DNA of 64,000 nt from an uncultured Acidobacteriia bacterium. GTDB taxonomy: Bacteria; Acidobacteriota; Terriglobia; Bryobacterales; Bryobacteraceae. The notes beneath the pieces were generated by a model, which made no database searches, was not told the origin of the DNA, and saw nothing but the letters and a program-made list of their open reading frames with translations. Below are positions 33,977 to 42,049 of the stretch, piece by piece. The stretch's first letter is position 1; each line of letters starts with the position of its first letter. The DNA lies in assembly GCA_903907865.1 (NCBI GenBank), contig CAIVPR010000141.1, forward strand, positions 62,001-126,000, written 5' to 3'. The translations under genes were made by a program, and so were the position numbers.

Positions 33977-35359
33977 CTAGTGCTTCTGCTGCACCGACTT
34001 CGCCACCTGGATGCCATACTCCCTAGCCTTCGCCATCACCGCCTGGCGGTCCAGCGTGAGGCAGCGGCGGTCGCGCACCACCTCGCGCCCGTTCACAACC
34101 ACGTCCTGCACGTTGCCGCCCTTTAGCGCGTAGACCAGTTGCGAGTAGACGTCATACATCGGGACGGCGTTGGGGACGTCGAGGTCGATGGTGATGAGGT
34201 CGGCGCGCTTGCCGGTTTCGAGGGAGCCGATCTCCTTGTCCAGCCCCAATGCCTTTGCGCCTCCGAGGGTGGCCATCTCGAGGGCCTGTTTCGCGGGCAG
34301 GGCCTGGGGGTCGTTGCGGACCAGCTTTTGGAGTTTCGCGGCGAGGTCGGCCTCTTCCAGCAGGTCGAAGTCGTTGTTGCTGCCCGCCGGGCCGTCGGGA
34401 CCAAGGCCGACCGCGATTCCGCGCCGCAGCAGCTCCACAACCGGGGCCGCGCCGCTGGCGAGCTTCATGTTGCTTGACGGGCAGTGGGCCACGCCGCAGT
34501 TGCGCAGCTTCAGGGTGTCCATGTCCTTGGCGTCGAGCCAGACGCCGTGCGCAGCCACCGTTCGACCGTTGAAGAAGCCGATAGATTCCAACGTCTGGGT
34601 GGGGCTCTGGTGGCGCTGGGCTTGGTTGTCGTCATTCTCCTTCTTGGTTTCGGAGAGGTGGATCAGGATCGGAGCGTTGTACTTGTTGGCCAGCGCGCGG
34701 GAGGCCTTCAGGGTTTCCAGCGAATTGGTGTACAGCGCGTGGGGTGCGACGGCGGCGACGACGAGGGGGTCGTTGCGGAAGCGTTCGAGGTACCGTTCGC
34801 AGAATTTGAGGGCGTCTGCGGGGGTCTTGGCGTCGGCGACGGGGAAGCCGATCACGGTTTCGCCGAGGACGCCACGGATGCCCGCCTCCTTGGCTGTTTC
34901 GGCCACGACGTCTTCGAAGTAGTACATGTCGGTGAAGGTGGTGGTGCCGGAGAGCAGCATCTCGAGGGCGGCGAGGCGGGTGCCCCAGCGGACAAAATCG
35001 GCGGAGACATTCTTGGCCTCGGCGGGGAAGATGAAGTTGTTCAGCCAGTCCTGTAGTTTGAGGTCGTCCGCGATGCCGCGGAAGAGCGACATGGCGGCGT
35101 GGGTGTGGGTGTTGACGAGGCCGGGGGTGAGGATGGCGTTGGGGCGGTCGATGCGGCGCTTGGGCTGCCAAGCGCGGTCGATCTCGGCGCGGGTGCCGAC
35201 GGCGACGATGCGCTCGCCGGTGATGGCGACGGCGCCATTCTCGACGACACGCCGGTTCTGGACTGACATGGTGACCACATACTTGGCCGAGATGACGAGG
35301 TCGCAGGGCGCGGCAGCGAGGGTGGCGACCGTGATGAGAAGGCTAGTGAAGAGGCGCAT
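33977..35359 (-). CDS. Exported amidohydrolase, SAH/MTA-deaminase-like
   Basis: A 460-residue metal-dependent hydrolase of the amidohydrolase superfamily. Metal and substrate motifs are GLVNTHTHAAMSLFRG, HLSETKKEN, HGVWLDAKDMD and LGPDGPAGSNNDFD. Close relatives deaminate S-adenosylhomocysteine, methylthioadenosine or guanine. Unusually, it starts with a signal peptide (MRLFTSLLITVATLAAAP), so it probably acts in the periplasm. ATG complementary to 35357-35359 fits this signal. Its 5' end overlaps the upstream aspartic-protease gene by 17 bases, and the two share a strand. Confidence 0.85.
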   Translation of the reverse strand: MRLFTSLLITVATLAAAPCDLVISAKYVVTMSVQNRRVVENGAVAITGERIVAVGTRAEIDRAWQPKRRIDRPNAILTPGLVNTHTHAAMSLFRGIADDLKLQDWLNNFIFPAEAKNVSADFVRWGTRLAALEMLLSGTTTFTDMYYFEDVVAETAKEAGIRGVLGETVIGFPVADAKTPADALKFCERYLERFRNDPLVVAAVAPHALYTNSLETLKASRALANKYNAPILIHLSETKKENDDNQAQRHQSPTQTLESIGFFNGRTVAAHGVWLDAKDMDTLKLRNCGVAHCPSSNMKLASGAAPVVELLRRGIAVGLGPDGPAGSNNDFDLLEEADLAAKLQKLVRNDPQALPAKQALEMATLGGAKALGLDKEIGSLETGKRADLITIDLDVPNAVPMYDVYSQLVYALKGGNVQDVVVNGREVVRDRRCLTLDRQAVMAKAREYGIQVAKSVQQKH

Positions 35360-35759
35360 CGAAATCATAGGGGGCGAAATATACTTCCGATTCATATTCG
35401 ACGAGACCGAAGCGGACGCGGTCCAGCCAACCGGTGCGGCCGAGGAGGTTCTTGTTGACCTCGTAATCCGCAAAGAAGTAAACCATGGAGGAAACGACGT
35501 GGCCCAGCACGTCGATTTCTACCATGTGGCCGAATGCCCTGAGCCTGCCTGTCGCCGTGCCAACCACCATCGGTTGGCCGGATTCCAAGTCGAGTTGCAG
35601 GTCGTCCGCATGAAAGCGCTCAAATAGGCAGTGCGACGATCCAGTATCGACCATTGCCACCAAGTCGGAGTACCGTTTGCCCACCCACAATCTCACCGGC
35701 AGAGAAACACCTACCGAGGTGGTCGGATAAGCGTGCCTGTGGGTGAACGTCAGCTTCAC
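35343..35759 (-). CDS. Retropepsin-like aspartic protease
   Basis: A 138-residue protein with the single-domain aspartyl protease signature: catalytic Asp in AMVDTGSSHCLFERF and the second-lobe-like NLLGRTGWLDRV. Such proteins dimerise to form the active site. No signal peptide is visible, so it probably works in the cytoplasm. It starts with GTG in a GTGA overlap with the DUF104/DUF5678 gene and overlaps the amidohydrolase gene downstream. The tight pairing with a DUF104 protein suggests a functional unit; its target protein is unknown. Confidence 0.78.
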   Translation of the reverse strand: MKLTFTHRHAYPTTSVGVSLPVRLWVGKRYSDLVAMVDTGSSHCLFERFHADDLQLDLESGQPMVVGTATGRLRAFGHMVEIDVLGHVVSSMVYFFADYEVNKNLLGRTGWLDRVRFGLVEYESEVYFAPYDFDAPLH

Positions 35760-36103
35760 AGTTGGAGAAGCCCCGCACTGGGCAAGTAGGGGTCCAAAGG
35801 AGGGCGGACCATCAGGGGATGCTCAACGCCTTTGGCTCGCGCTTCCGCAATGACGGCCTTCCCGTCCATCCCGTGGCTGACTAGTTCGCTACCCTGCAGC
35901 GCGAGCCATTGCCCGGCATACTCGGCGCCATGCACACGGAGCCATTCCATCTCCTCATGGCGGGTCTGGTAAGGCTTCAACTCGGGTTCCGGCTTGCTCG
36001 GCGTCGAAACAGCCAGTTGAACGCGTTCCGACTCCCGCAAATTCAGAGGCGCGAGCGGTCGCAGAACTCCGTTTTCATACACGGCCTCAAGTCGCTGCAC
36101 CAT
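35756..36103 (-). CDS. DUF104 (AF2212-type antitoxin-like) plus DUF5678 protein
   Basis: A 115-residue two-part protein. Residues 1-33 match the DUF104/AF2212-like antitoxin start (VQRLEAVYENGVLRPLAPLN, then LRESERVQLAV). Residues 50-103 match DUF5678 (EEMEWLRVHGAEYAGQWLAL, GMDGKAVIAEARAKGV, EHPLMVRP). No toxin such as a PIN-domain protein is next to it; instead the following coupled gene encodes an aspartic protease. It could be an adaptor or substrate for that protease. It lies 26 bases from the cdd stop side, in the same direction. Confidence 0.72.
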   Translation of the reverse strand: MVQRLEAVYENGVLRPLAPLNLRESERVQLAVSTPSKPEPELKPYQTRHEEMEWLRVHGAEYAGQWLALQGSELVSHGMDGKAVIAEARAKGVEHPLMVRPPLDPYLPSAGLLQL

Positions 36104-36129
36104 GGAATTATTGTAGCGGGAAATTCAGC

Positions 36130-36513
36130 CTAGAGGAACGACGCGTCAAAAGCCCGAGGGAACAACTGGCCCAACTGCAGCGTCTCCGACTTCCCCTGCA
36201 AGTTCGCCAACACGATCTCCACATCCCCGCAAAACTCCCACAGAATCTGCCGACATGCGCCGCAGGGAGGGGTCAGGGTCTCGGTGTCCGCCACGATCGC
36301 GACCCGCCGGAACTTGCCCGCCCCTTCCGAAATCGCCTTGAAAACCGCCACCCGCTCGGCGCAGATCGTCAGGCCGTAGGTGGCGTTTTCGACGTTGCAG
36401 CCAGTGTGGATCCGACCGTTTTCGTCCTCAACGGCGGCCCCGACTTGAAATTTGGAAAACGTCGCGCGGGCGTTAAGCCGTGTGCGCAGCGCCGCGTCGA
36501 TGAGGGGATCCAC
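36130..36513 (-). CDS. cdd: Cytidine deaminase
   Basis: This enzyme converts cytidine or deoxycytidine to the uridine form in nucleoside salvage. The 127-residue protein has the short homotetramer form. Zinc-binding and catalytic motifs are CAE in TICAERVAVF and PPCGACRQIL. The family opening ARATFSKFQVGAAVEDENG is present. It is the last gene of the salvage operon, three bases after the purine nucleoside phosphorylase stop. Confidence 0.95.
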   Translation of the reverse strand: MDPLIDAALRTRLNARATFSKFQVGAAVEDENGRIHTGCNVENATYGLTICAERVAVFKAISEGAGKFRRVAIVADTETLTPPCGACRQILWEFCGDVEIVLANLQGKSETLQLGQLFPRAFDASFL

Positions 36514-36516
36514 GGA

Positions 36517-37338
36517 CTACGCTCCCGCAATCGCCGGAACAACGCAGCGCAGCAGATCGATCAGCGTGCCCTTCATCCGTTCGCCGACTTCCAGCACTTC
36601 ATGGTGGTTCAACTTTTGGTCCACCACCCCCGCCGCATGGTTGGTGACGCAACTGATCCCCAGCGTCCGCATGCCCATGTGGCTGGCGGCGATGGCCTCG
36701 GGCACCGTCGACATGCCTACCAAATCCGCCCCGATGACCCGCAGATACCGGATCTCCGCAGGGGTTTCGTAACTTGGACCCGGCACCGCGACATAGATGC
36801 CTTCGGGCATCGAAACGCCCAGGGACGCGGCAGCTTCGCGCGCGATCACGCGGAACGCCTTCGAATACGCTTCCGTCATGTCGGGGAAGCGGGGGCCCAG
36901 TTCGTCGTCATTGGGACCGCTCAGCGGATTCTGCCCCAGCAGATTGATGTGATCGGAGATCAGAACCAGATCGCCCGGCCTGTAGGACACGTTGATGCCG
37001 CCGGCGGCATTCGTCAGAACCACGGATTCGACGCCGAGACGCCGAAGCACCCGGATTCCGTAGACCGCCTGTTGCGCCGTATACCCTTCGTACAAGTGTG
37101 CGCGGCCAGCGAGAACCGCCGTCGCAATCCCGTTGCAGGACCCGACTACCAGCTTGCCTGCATGCCCGATGGCCGTGGATCTTGGCCATCCGGGAATCTC
37201 CTCGTACGGGATCACGACCGATCCGTCGAGTTCGCTCGCGAATGCCCCCAAGCCGCTGCCCAGAACGACCGCCACGGTCGGCATCTTGCCGCCCGCCGCC
37301 GTGACCCGATGGCGAATCAGTTCCGCAGCCCGGTCCAT
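36517..37338 (-). CDS. punA: Purine nucleoside phosphorylase (trimeric type)
   Basis: A 273-residue enzyme that splits purine ribo- and deoxyribonucleosides with phosphate. Landmarks are the phosphate-binding VAVVLGSGLGAFASEL, the base-site strand VLTNAAGGINV, DHINLLGQNPLSGPNDD and VPGPSYETPAEIR, with MSTVPEAIAA near the ribose site. The length and motifs match the trimeric class, not hexameric DeoD. It sits one base after the transporter stop. Confidence 0.93.
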   Translation of the reverse strand: MDRAAELIRHRVTAAGGKMPTVAVVLGSGLGAFASELDGSVVIPYEEIPGWPRSTAIGHAGKLVVGSCNGIATAVLAGRAHLYEGYTAQQAVYGIRVLRRLGVESVVLTNAAGGINVSYRPGDLVLISDHINLLGQNPLSGPNDDELGPRFPDMTEAYSKAFRVIAREAAASLGVSMPEGIYVAVPGPSYETPAEIRYLRVIGADLVGMSTVPEAIAASHMGMRTLGISCVTNHAAGVVDQKLNHHEVLEVGERMKGTLIDLLRCVVPAIAGA

Positions 37339-37339
37339 G

Positions 37340-38602
37340 CTATTGCAAAATCCCCGCGATGCACGCCGACATGAAGTTTGCCATGGTCCCCGCCATCACC
37401 GCGCGCATGCCGAGCCGCGCCAAATCCGATTTCCGAGAAGGAGCCAGCGCCCCGATCCCGCCGACTTGGATCGCTATCGAGCTGAAGTTCGCAAACCCGC
37501 ACAGCGCGAAGGTGGCGATGGTGAACGACTTGTTGTCGAGGGTGGACCGGATCTTGCCCAAGTCGATGAACGCGATGAACTCGTTGGTGACCAGACGTTC
37601 GCCCAGCAGTTGCCCGATGGCACCGGCATCCTTCCAAGGCACTCCGAGCAGCCAAGCCACTGGCGCGAAGGCGATGGCAAAGAGATTCGACATCGAGGCC
37701 GGGAACCAAGCCAGCACACTGTGGATCTGTCCGAAAATCCCGTCCACCATGGCGATCAGCGCGAGGAACGCGATCAGCATCGCCGCAATGTTGAGGCAAA
37801 GGTGCAGTCCGTCGCCCGCTCCCTGCGCGGCGGCGTCAATGATGTTGACCGCCGTCTTGTCCAGCTTTACGTCAACCTTCCCCGCCGTGGCCGGTTCGCC
37901 GACTTCGGGGTGCATCATCTTGGCCAGCATGATGGTGGCCGGCGCGGTCATGATAACCGCCGTCAGCAGGTGTTCGATCTTCACATGCGCGAACGACACA
38001 TAGGCTGCCATGACGGCGCCCGAAACGTGGGCCATACCGCTGACCATAATCGTGAAAAGTTCGGATTCGGTGAGCCCGGCGAGAAATGGGCGGATGGTGA
38101 GCGGTGCCTCGGTCTGCCCCATGAACAGGCTCGCCGCAACATTCAGCGATTCCGCGCCACTTGCACCCATGGTCTTCTGCATGCCGATCGCGAAGAACTT
38201 CACGATCACCTGCATGACGCCGAGGTAGTAGAGAATGGCGAAGAACGACGCGATGAAGATGATGATCGGCAGCACCTGGAAGGCGAAAATCGTCGGTCCC
38301 ATGGTGTGCGACGCATCCACGGCGTCGCGGATCTTGGTGGAGTTGTCCTGCGCGCCGAGCAGGTCGCCGAACACGAACGTGCTGCCGACCTGCGCGTAGC
38401 TGAGCATCGCCACCACGCCCTTGCTGACGGATTTGAAGGCGTCCCCGACCGGGGTCTCCAGTACGAGCAGGGCGAAACCCAGCTGCAGGCCGAGTCCCCA
38501 GAGGACGACACGCAATTTGATCTGGCGGCGGTGGGTCGACATCGCCCACGCCGCCAAGAGAATGGCCGCGATCCCGAGAAGTCCCGTGAACCGGCCCAGC
38601 AT
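37340..38602 (-). CDS. nupC: Concentrative nucleoside transporter (NupC family)
   Basis: A 420-residue membrane protein of the CNT family, which imports nucleosides with protons or sodium. Motifs include SFFAILYYLGVMQVIVKFFA, GASGAESLNVAASLFMGQTE-like stretch and MSGMAHVSGAVMAAYV-like stretch (here VSGMAHVSGAVMAAYVSFAH), then PFAWLLGVPW-like AWLLGVPWKDAG. About ten helices are apparent. ATG complementary to 38600-38602 is used. The gap to thymidine phosphorylase is one base and to the phosphorylase gene after it also one base. Confidence 0.93.
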   Translation of the reverse strand: MLGRFTGLLGIAAILLAAWAMSTHRRQIKLRVVLWGLGLQLGFALLVLETPVGDAFKSVSKGVVAMLSYAQVGSTFVFGDLLGAQDNSTKIRDAVDASHTMGPTIFAFQVLPIIIFIASFFAILYYLGVMQVIVKFFAIGMQKTMGASGAESLNVAASLFMGQTEAPLTIRPFLAGLTESELFTIMVSGMAHVSGAVMAAYVSFAHVKIEHLLTAVIMTAPATIMLAKMMHPEVGEPATAGKVDVKLDKTAVNIIDAAAQGAGDGLHLCLNIAAMLIAFLALIAMVDGIFGQIHSVLAWFPASMSNLFAIAFAPVAWLLGVPWKDAGAIGQLLGERLVTNEFIAFIDLGKIRSTLDNKSFTIATFALCGFANFSSIAIQVGGIGALAPSRKSDLARLGMRAVMAGTMANFMSACIAGILQ

Positions 38603-38603
38603 A

Positions 38604-39908
38604 CTAGCTGACGACCTCGAGGATAAGTTCGCGCTCCTCCGGACGGTTGCCGGAGATGCGGAAGGCGTCTTCGACCAATTCGGCCGCCTCGTCCAGATTG
38701 TCCTCGCCCGTGTAGTAGAGGCGGCAGAGAACGGCACCCGCGTCGATCTTTTCGCCGACCTTGACTTCGAGGATCACGCCGACCGCCGGGTCAATGGCGT
38801 CGTCCTTATCGTTGCGACCCGCGCCCATCATCTGCGAAGCGCGCCCGATGTCCTCGGCCATGATGGCGCTGACATAACCACCACGCGGCGACATGATTTC
38901 GCGCATCCCGGTGGCGTTGGGAAGCAACTCGAAGTTGTCGAGCGCCTTGGGGTTGCCGCCCTGCGCCGCAACCACTTGTTTGAACTTGCGGTAGGCCGAG
39001 CCGTCCATCAGCTTGTCTTCGGCCAGCTTGCGGGCGTCGTCGAGTGTCGCAGCTTTCTTGCCCAGGTGGATCATGCGCGCGGCGAGTTCGAGGCTCAACC
39101 GGGTCAGATCCGCCGGACCGGCCTTCTGCAGCGTCTGGGAAACTTCCATCACTTCCAATGCATTGCCGATGGCATAGCCGAGCGGCTGGTTCATGTCCGT
39201 GATCAGCGCGACAACCTTCTTATCGAGGCGGCGACCGATGCCGACCATGGCGGCAGCCAGACGGCGGGCATCCACCTGCTTCTTCATGAAAGCGCCGTAG
39301 CCGACCTTCACGTCGAGCACAAGCGCGTCAATGCCCTCGGCGATCTTCTTCGACATGATGGAGGAGGCGATCAGCGGGATCGACTCGACCGTGCCGGTCA
39401 CATCGCGCAACGCGTAGAGGCGCTTATCGGCGGGTGCCACGTCGTCGCTCTGGCCGATGAAGGCTAGGCCGAGTTCGGAGACCTGTCGGCGGAATTCGTC
39501 GATCGTGAGGTCCGTGCGGAAGCCGGGAATCGACTCCAGCTTGTCCAAGGTCCCGCCGGTGTGGCCGAGACCACGTCCCGACATCATCGGGACCACGACG
39601 CCCGCAGCCGCCGCGATGGGCGCGCAGATGAGGCTGGTTTTGTCACCGACGCCGCCGGTGGAGTGTTTGTCAACCTTGAGGCCGGGGATCAGCGTAAGGT
39701 CGACCGTCTCGCCGGAACGAATCATGCTGTCGGTAAACGAGCTGAGTTCGCGGTCGGTCATGCCGCTGAAGTACGTGGCCATCATGAACGAGGCCATCTG
39801 GTAGTCGGGAATCTCCCCGGAAGTGAAACCGTCGATGAGGAACTGGATTTCGTCGGCGGCGAGTTCCTCGCCAGCGCGCTTCCGTAGGATAAGGTCAACA
39901 GTACGCAT
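38604..39908 (-). CDS. deoA: Thymidine (pyrimidine-nucleoside) phosphorylase
   Basis: A 434-residue enzyme that cleaves thymidine and other pyrimidine nucleosides with phosphate. The family signature SGRGLGHTGGTLDKLESIPG is present, plus KHSTGGVGDKTSL near the phosphate site and LVLDVKVGYGAFMKK. ATG complementary to 39906-39908 (MRTVDLILRKR) matches family N-termini better than the longer frame. It is the first gene of the salvage operon; the promoter should lie in 39909-40059. Confidence 0.94.
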   Translation of the reverse strand: MRTVDLILRKRAGEELAADEIQFLIDGFTSGEIPDYQMASFMMATYFSGMTDRELSSFTDSMIRSGETVDLTLIPGLKVDKHSTGGVGDKTSLICAPIAAAAGVVVPMMSGRGLGHTGGTLDKLESIPGFRTDLTIDEFRRQVSELGLAFIGQSDDVAPADKRLYALRDVTGTVESIPLIASSIMSKKIAEGIDALVLDVKVGYGAFMKKQVDARRLAAAMVGIGRRLDKKVVALITDMNQPLGYAIGNALEVMEVSQTLQKAGPADLTRLSLELAARMIHLGKKAATLDDARKLAEDKLMDGSAYRKFKQVVAAQGGNPKALDNFELLPNATGMREIMSPRGGYVSAIMAEDIGRASQMMGAGRNDKDDAIDPAVGVILEVKVGEKIDAGAVLCRLYYTGEDNLDEAAELVEDAFRISGNRPEERELILEVVS

Positions 39909-40059
39909 GATAATCAACCAGCGTATCACTTAACCTAATGAAAGCACAAGGAGTTTTTGGAGCGCAGGAAGCCGTTGCCGCGGCCCGTGGTGCGAGCCCG
40001 GAGGGAAGGAGCGGAAGTCTGGTATCCCCAAGACAGCATACCAGAAACGGCTGGCGTTG

Positions 40060-41136
40060 TCACCACTTCAATAGGACCATCTCGGAACAGAACCCCGGCC
40101 CCATGGCTGCAAGGATGCTCCATGTCCCGGGCTCCGGCCGCCGCCGCTCCAAAATCTCCTCCAACACGATCAACACAGAGGCTGACGAAAGATTCCCCAT
40201 GCGCCGCAGGCAATCCCACGACACGGCCAACCCGTTTTCCCCAAGCCCCAGCGCGTCCTGTGTGGCGCGCAGAATTTTCGGACCGCCCGTGTGCAGGATC
40301 CATGTGCCGACATCGGACAGTGCGAGACCATGCGGGGCCAGCAGCGCTTCGGCATCCTCGCGCACATGCGCGCCGATCACGTTCGGCACATCTGGCGAAA
40401 GAATGATCCGAAATCCGGTTTCAGAAATCTTCCAGCCCATCACGTCCTCGGTGTCGGGGTAAAAGACGGACCTCGAATCGACAATCCGCGGGCCGGTGGC
40501 GCGTGCGTGGTCGCCCGACGCAGTGGCCCCGGACGCGTTGTCTCCAGAAACGATGACGGCAGCCGCGCCGTCGCCGAACAAGCCCGACGAGATCAAGTTG
40601 GCTACCGAAATATCCTGTTTCTGAATCGTGAGCGAGCAGAGTTCGACCGACACCAGCAGCGCGTGCTGGTCGGGATAGGCCTTCACGTAGTCGGCGGCGC
40701 GCGAAATCCCGGCGGCTCCGGCGACGCAGCCGAGGCCGAAGATCGGAGTCCGACGGATCTGGGGCGACAGGCCTAGGCGGTTGACCAGCATGGCGTCAAT
40801 CGACGGGCTGGCGATTCCGGTTACCGAGACGAAGAAGATCGCGCCCATGTCCTTCGGCTGCAACCCCGCGCGGTCGAGGGCCTTGCGCGCCACTTCTGCT
40901 CCTAGCACCTGCGCGGTGGCAATCCAAGCGTCGTTCGCCTTGCCGAACGTGAGTCCAAGGTATTCGTCAATGGGTAGCGCCAGATGCCTCCCGTCGACCC
41001 CGACATTGTGGTGCAGCAGTTCCAGCTTCCTCGGTTCCGCCAGCAATGCGGCCCAGTGCTGGAGGAAAGCTTGGACGAGCGCTCTTTGAGTGTAGTGGTG
41101 GGCGGGGAAAGCGCTCGCCGCCGAGGCGATTCTCAT
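40060..41136 (-). CDS. Type III polyketide synthase (chalcone/stilbene synthase family)
   Basis: A 358-residue homodimer-forming condensing enzyme. The catalytic triad is visible: Cys137 in IFGLGCVAGAAGISRA, His282 in WILHTGGPKIL and Asn315 in RRMGNLSSASVL. Such enzymes make alkylresorcinols, alkylpyrones or related phenolic lipids from acyl-CoA and malonyl-CoA. No companion methyltransferase or oxidase gene is adjacent; the upstream gene encodes an exported TPR-like protein 16 bases away on the same strand. The product is unknown. Confidence 0.92.
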   Translation of the reverse strand: MRIASAASAFPAHHYTQRALVQAFLQHWAALLAEPRKLELLHHNVGVDGRHLALPIDEYLGLTFGKANDAWIATAQVLGAEVARKALDRAGLQPKDMGAIFFVSVTGIASPSIDAMLVNRLGLSPQIRRTPIFGLGCVAGAAGISRAADYVKAYPDQHALLVSVELCSLTIQKQDISVANLISSGLFGDGAAAVIVSGDNASGATASGDHARATGPRIVDSRSVFYPDTEDVMGWKISETGFRIILSPDVPNVIGAHVREDAEALLAPHGLALSDVGTWILHTGGPKILRATQDALGLGENGLAVSWDCLRRMGNLSSASVLIVLEEILERRRPEPGTWSILAAMGPGFCSEMVLLKW

Positions 41137-41152
41137 ATGATCTTTTCGATAC

Positions 41153-41998
41153 CTAGTTCAGCTTAGCGAGTTCTTCTTTGTAGAGCCGGTTGTTGGGGAA
41201 TTCTGCTGCCAGCCACTGCAGCTTGAGCTTGGCGTTGGCGGGCGAATTCTGGCGCATGTCATTCACCGCAAGCAGCAGCCGCGCGAACGGGAGCAGGTAG
41301 TGCCCCTTTTCGGCGGTGACGCGGAGTTTGGCGATGCCCGTGTCGTGGTCGGTGTGGGCCCCAGTCATCTGCAGAATCCAGCGGACCGGAGCCGGTTTCA
41401 GGCTGAGGAGGTAGTTCTCCACTCCGACCGCAAGCCAAGCGTCGTAGTATTCAGGGTGTTTGGCGAGCAGGCGCTCGGCGATGGCGCGACTCTGCTTTAC
41501 CTCGGAGAGCGCAGCCACGTGGCGTTTTTCGATCAGGGCGAGGTAGTCCGAGTGCAGCCCCAAGCGGAGGGTTGCGGCGAAGAGGGCATTGGGGTCGTCG
41601 GGGTTCTTGGCCAGTTGCACGTTCACGAGGCGCTGTCCGCGTTCGAGGGCAGCCTCGAATTGGCGTTTTACGGCGGGGTCAGCGTCCGGCTTATGGAAAT
41701 CCATCAGGGGCTCGTCGTGGACCCAGAACTCGGATTGCAGGATGCGGAGGCGGTCGAATTCGGAGAAGAGGTAGGCGGCGGCGTCCGAGACGGGACCCAT
41801 GGGGTCGGACGGGTGCTGGCTGATGTAGCGGGCGAAGGTCTGGTGGGCTTCAGCGAATTGCAGGTTGTAGAGCTGGCGGAAACCTTGGTCCAAGGACGAG
41901 GTTTGGTCCTCGGCTGCCGACAGGGGCAGCGCCAAGAGGACGATAAAAAGAAAACGCAAGCTGAATAGACGGCGGCGAGGGCATTTAGGTTTCGTCAA
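41153..41998 (-). CDS. Exported TPR-like protein
   Basis: A 281-residue protein with a signal peptide (LFSLRFLFIVLLALPLSAAE) and helical repeats of TPR type: FRQLYNLQFAEAHQTFARYI, KRQFEAALERGQRLVNVQLA, KHPEYYDAWLAVGVENYLL and KLQWLAAEFPNNRLYKEELA. It is a probable envelope scaffold with no catalytic motif. It precedes the type III polyketide synthase gene and may be cotranscribed with it. The start codon lies 51 bases from the divergent gene at 42050. Confidence 0.78.
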   Translation of the reverse strand: MTKPKCPRRRLFSLRFLFIVLLALPLSAAEDQTSSLDQGFRQLYNLQFAEAHQTFARYISQHPSDPMGPVSDAAAYLFSEFDRLRILQSEFWVHDEPLMDFHKPDADPAVKRQFEAALERGQRLVNVQLAKNPDDPNALFAATLRLGLHSDYLALIEKRHVAALSEVKQSRAIAERLLAKHPEYYDAWLAVGVENYLLSLKPAPVRWILQMTGAHTDHDTGIAKLRVTAEKGHYLLPFARLLLAVNDMRQNSPANAKLKLQWLAAEFPNNRLYKEELAKLN

Positions 41999-42049
41999 TG
42001 CCAGAGTTGTAACAATAATTGGGCCGATGCGTCCAAGCCGACAGAAGCC

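Noticed and set aside
40018-40045. Inverted repeat TCTGGTAT/ATACCAGA after the polyketide synthase gene as a terminator
   Set aside because: The stem is only eight base pairs with a 12-base loop and no T tract; too weak to list as a feature.
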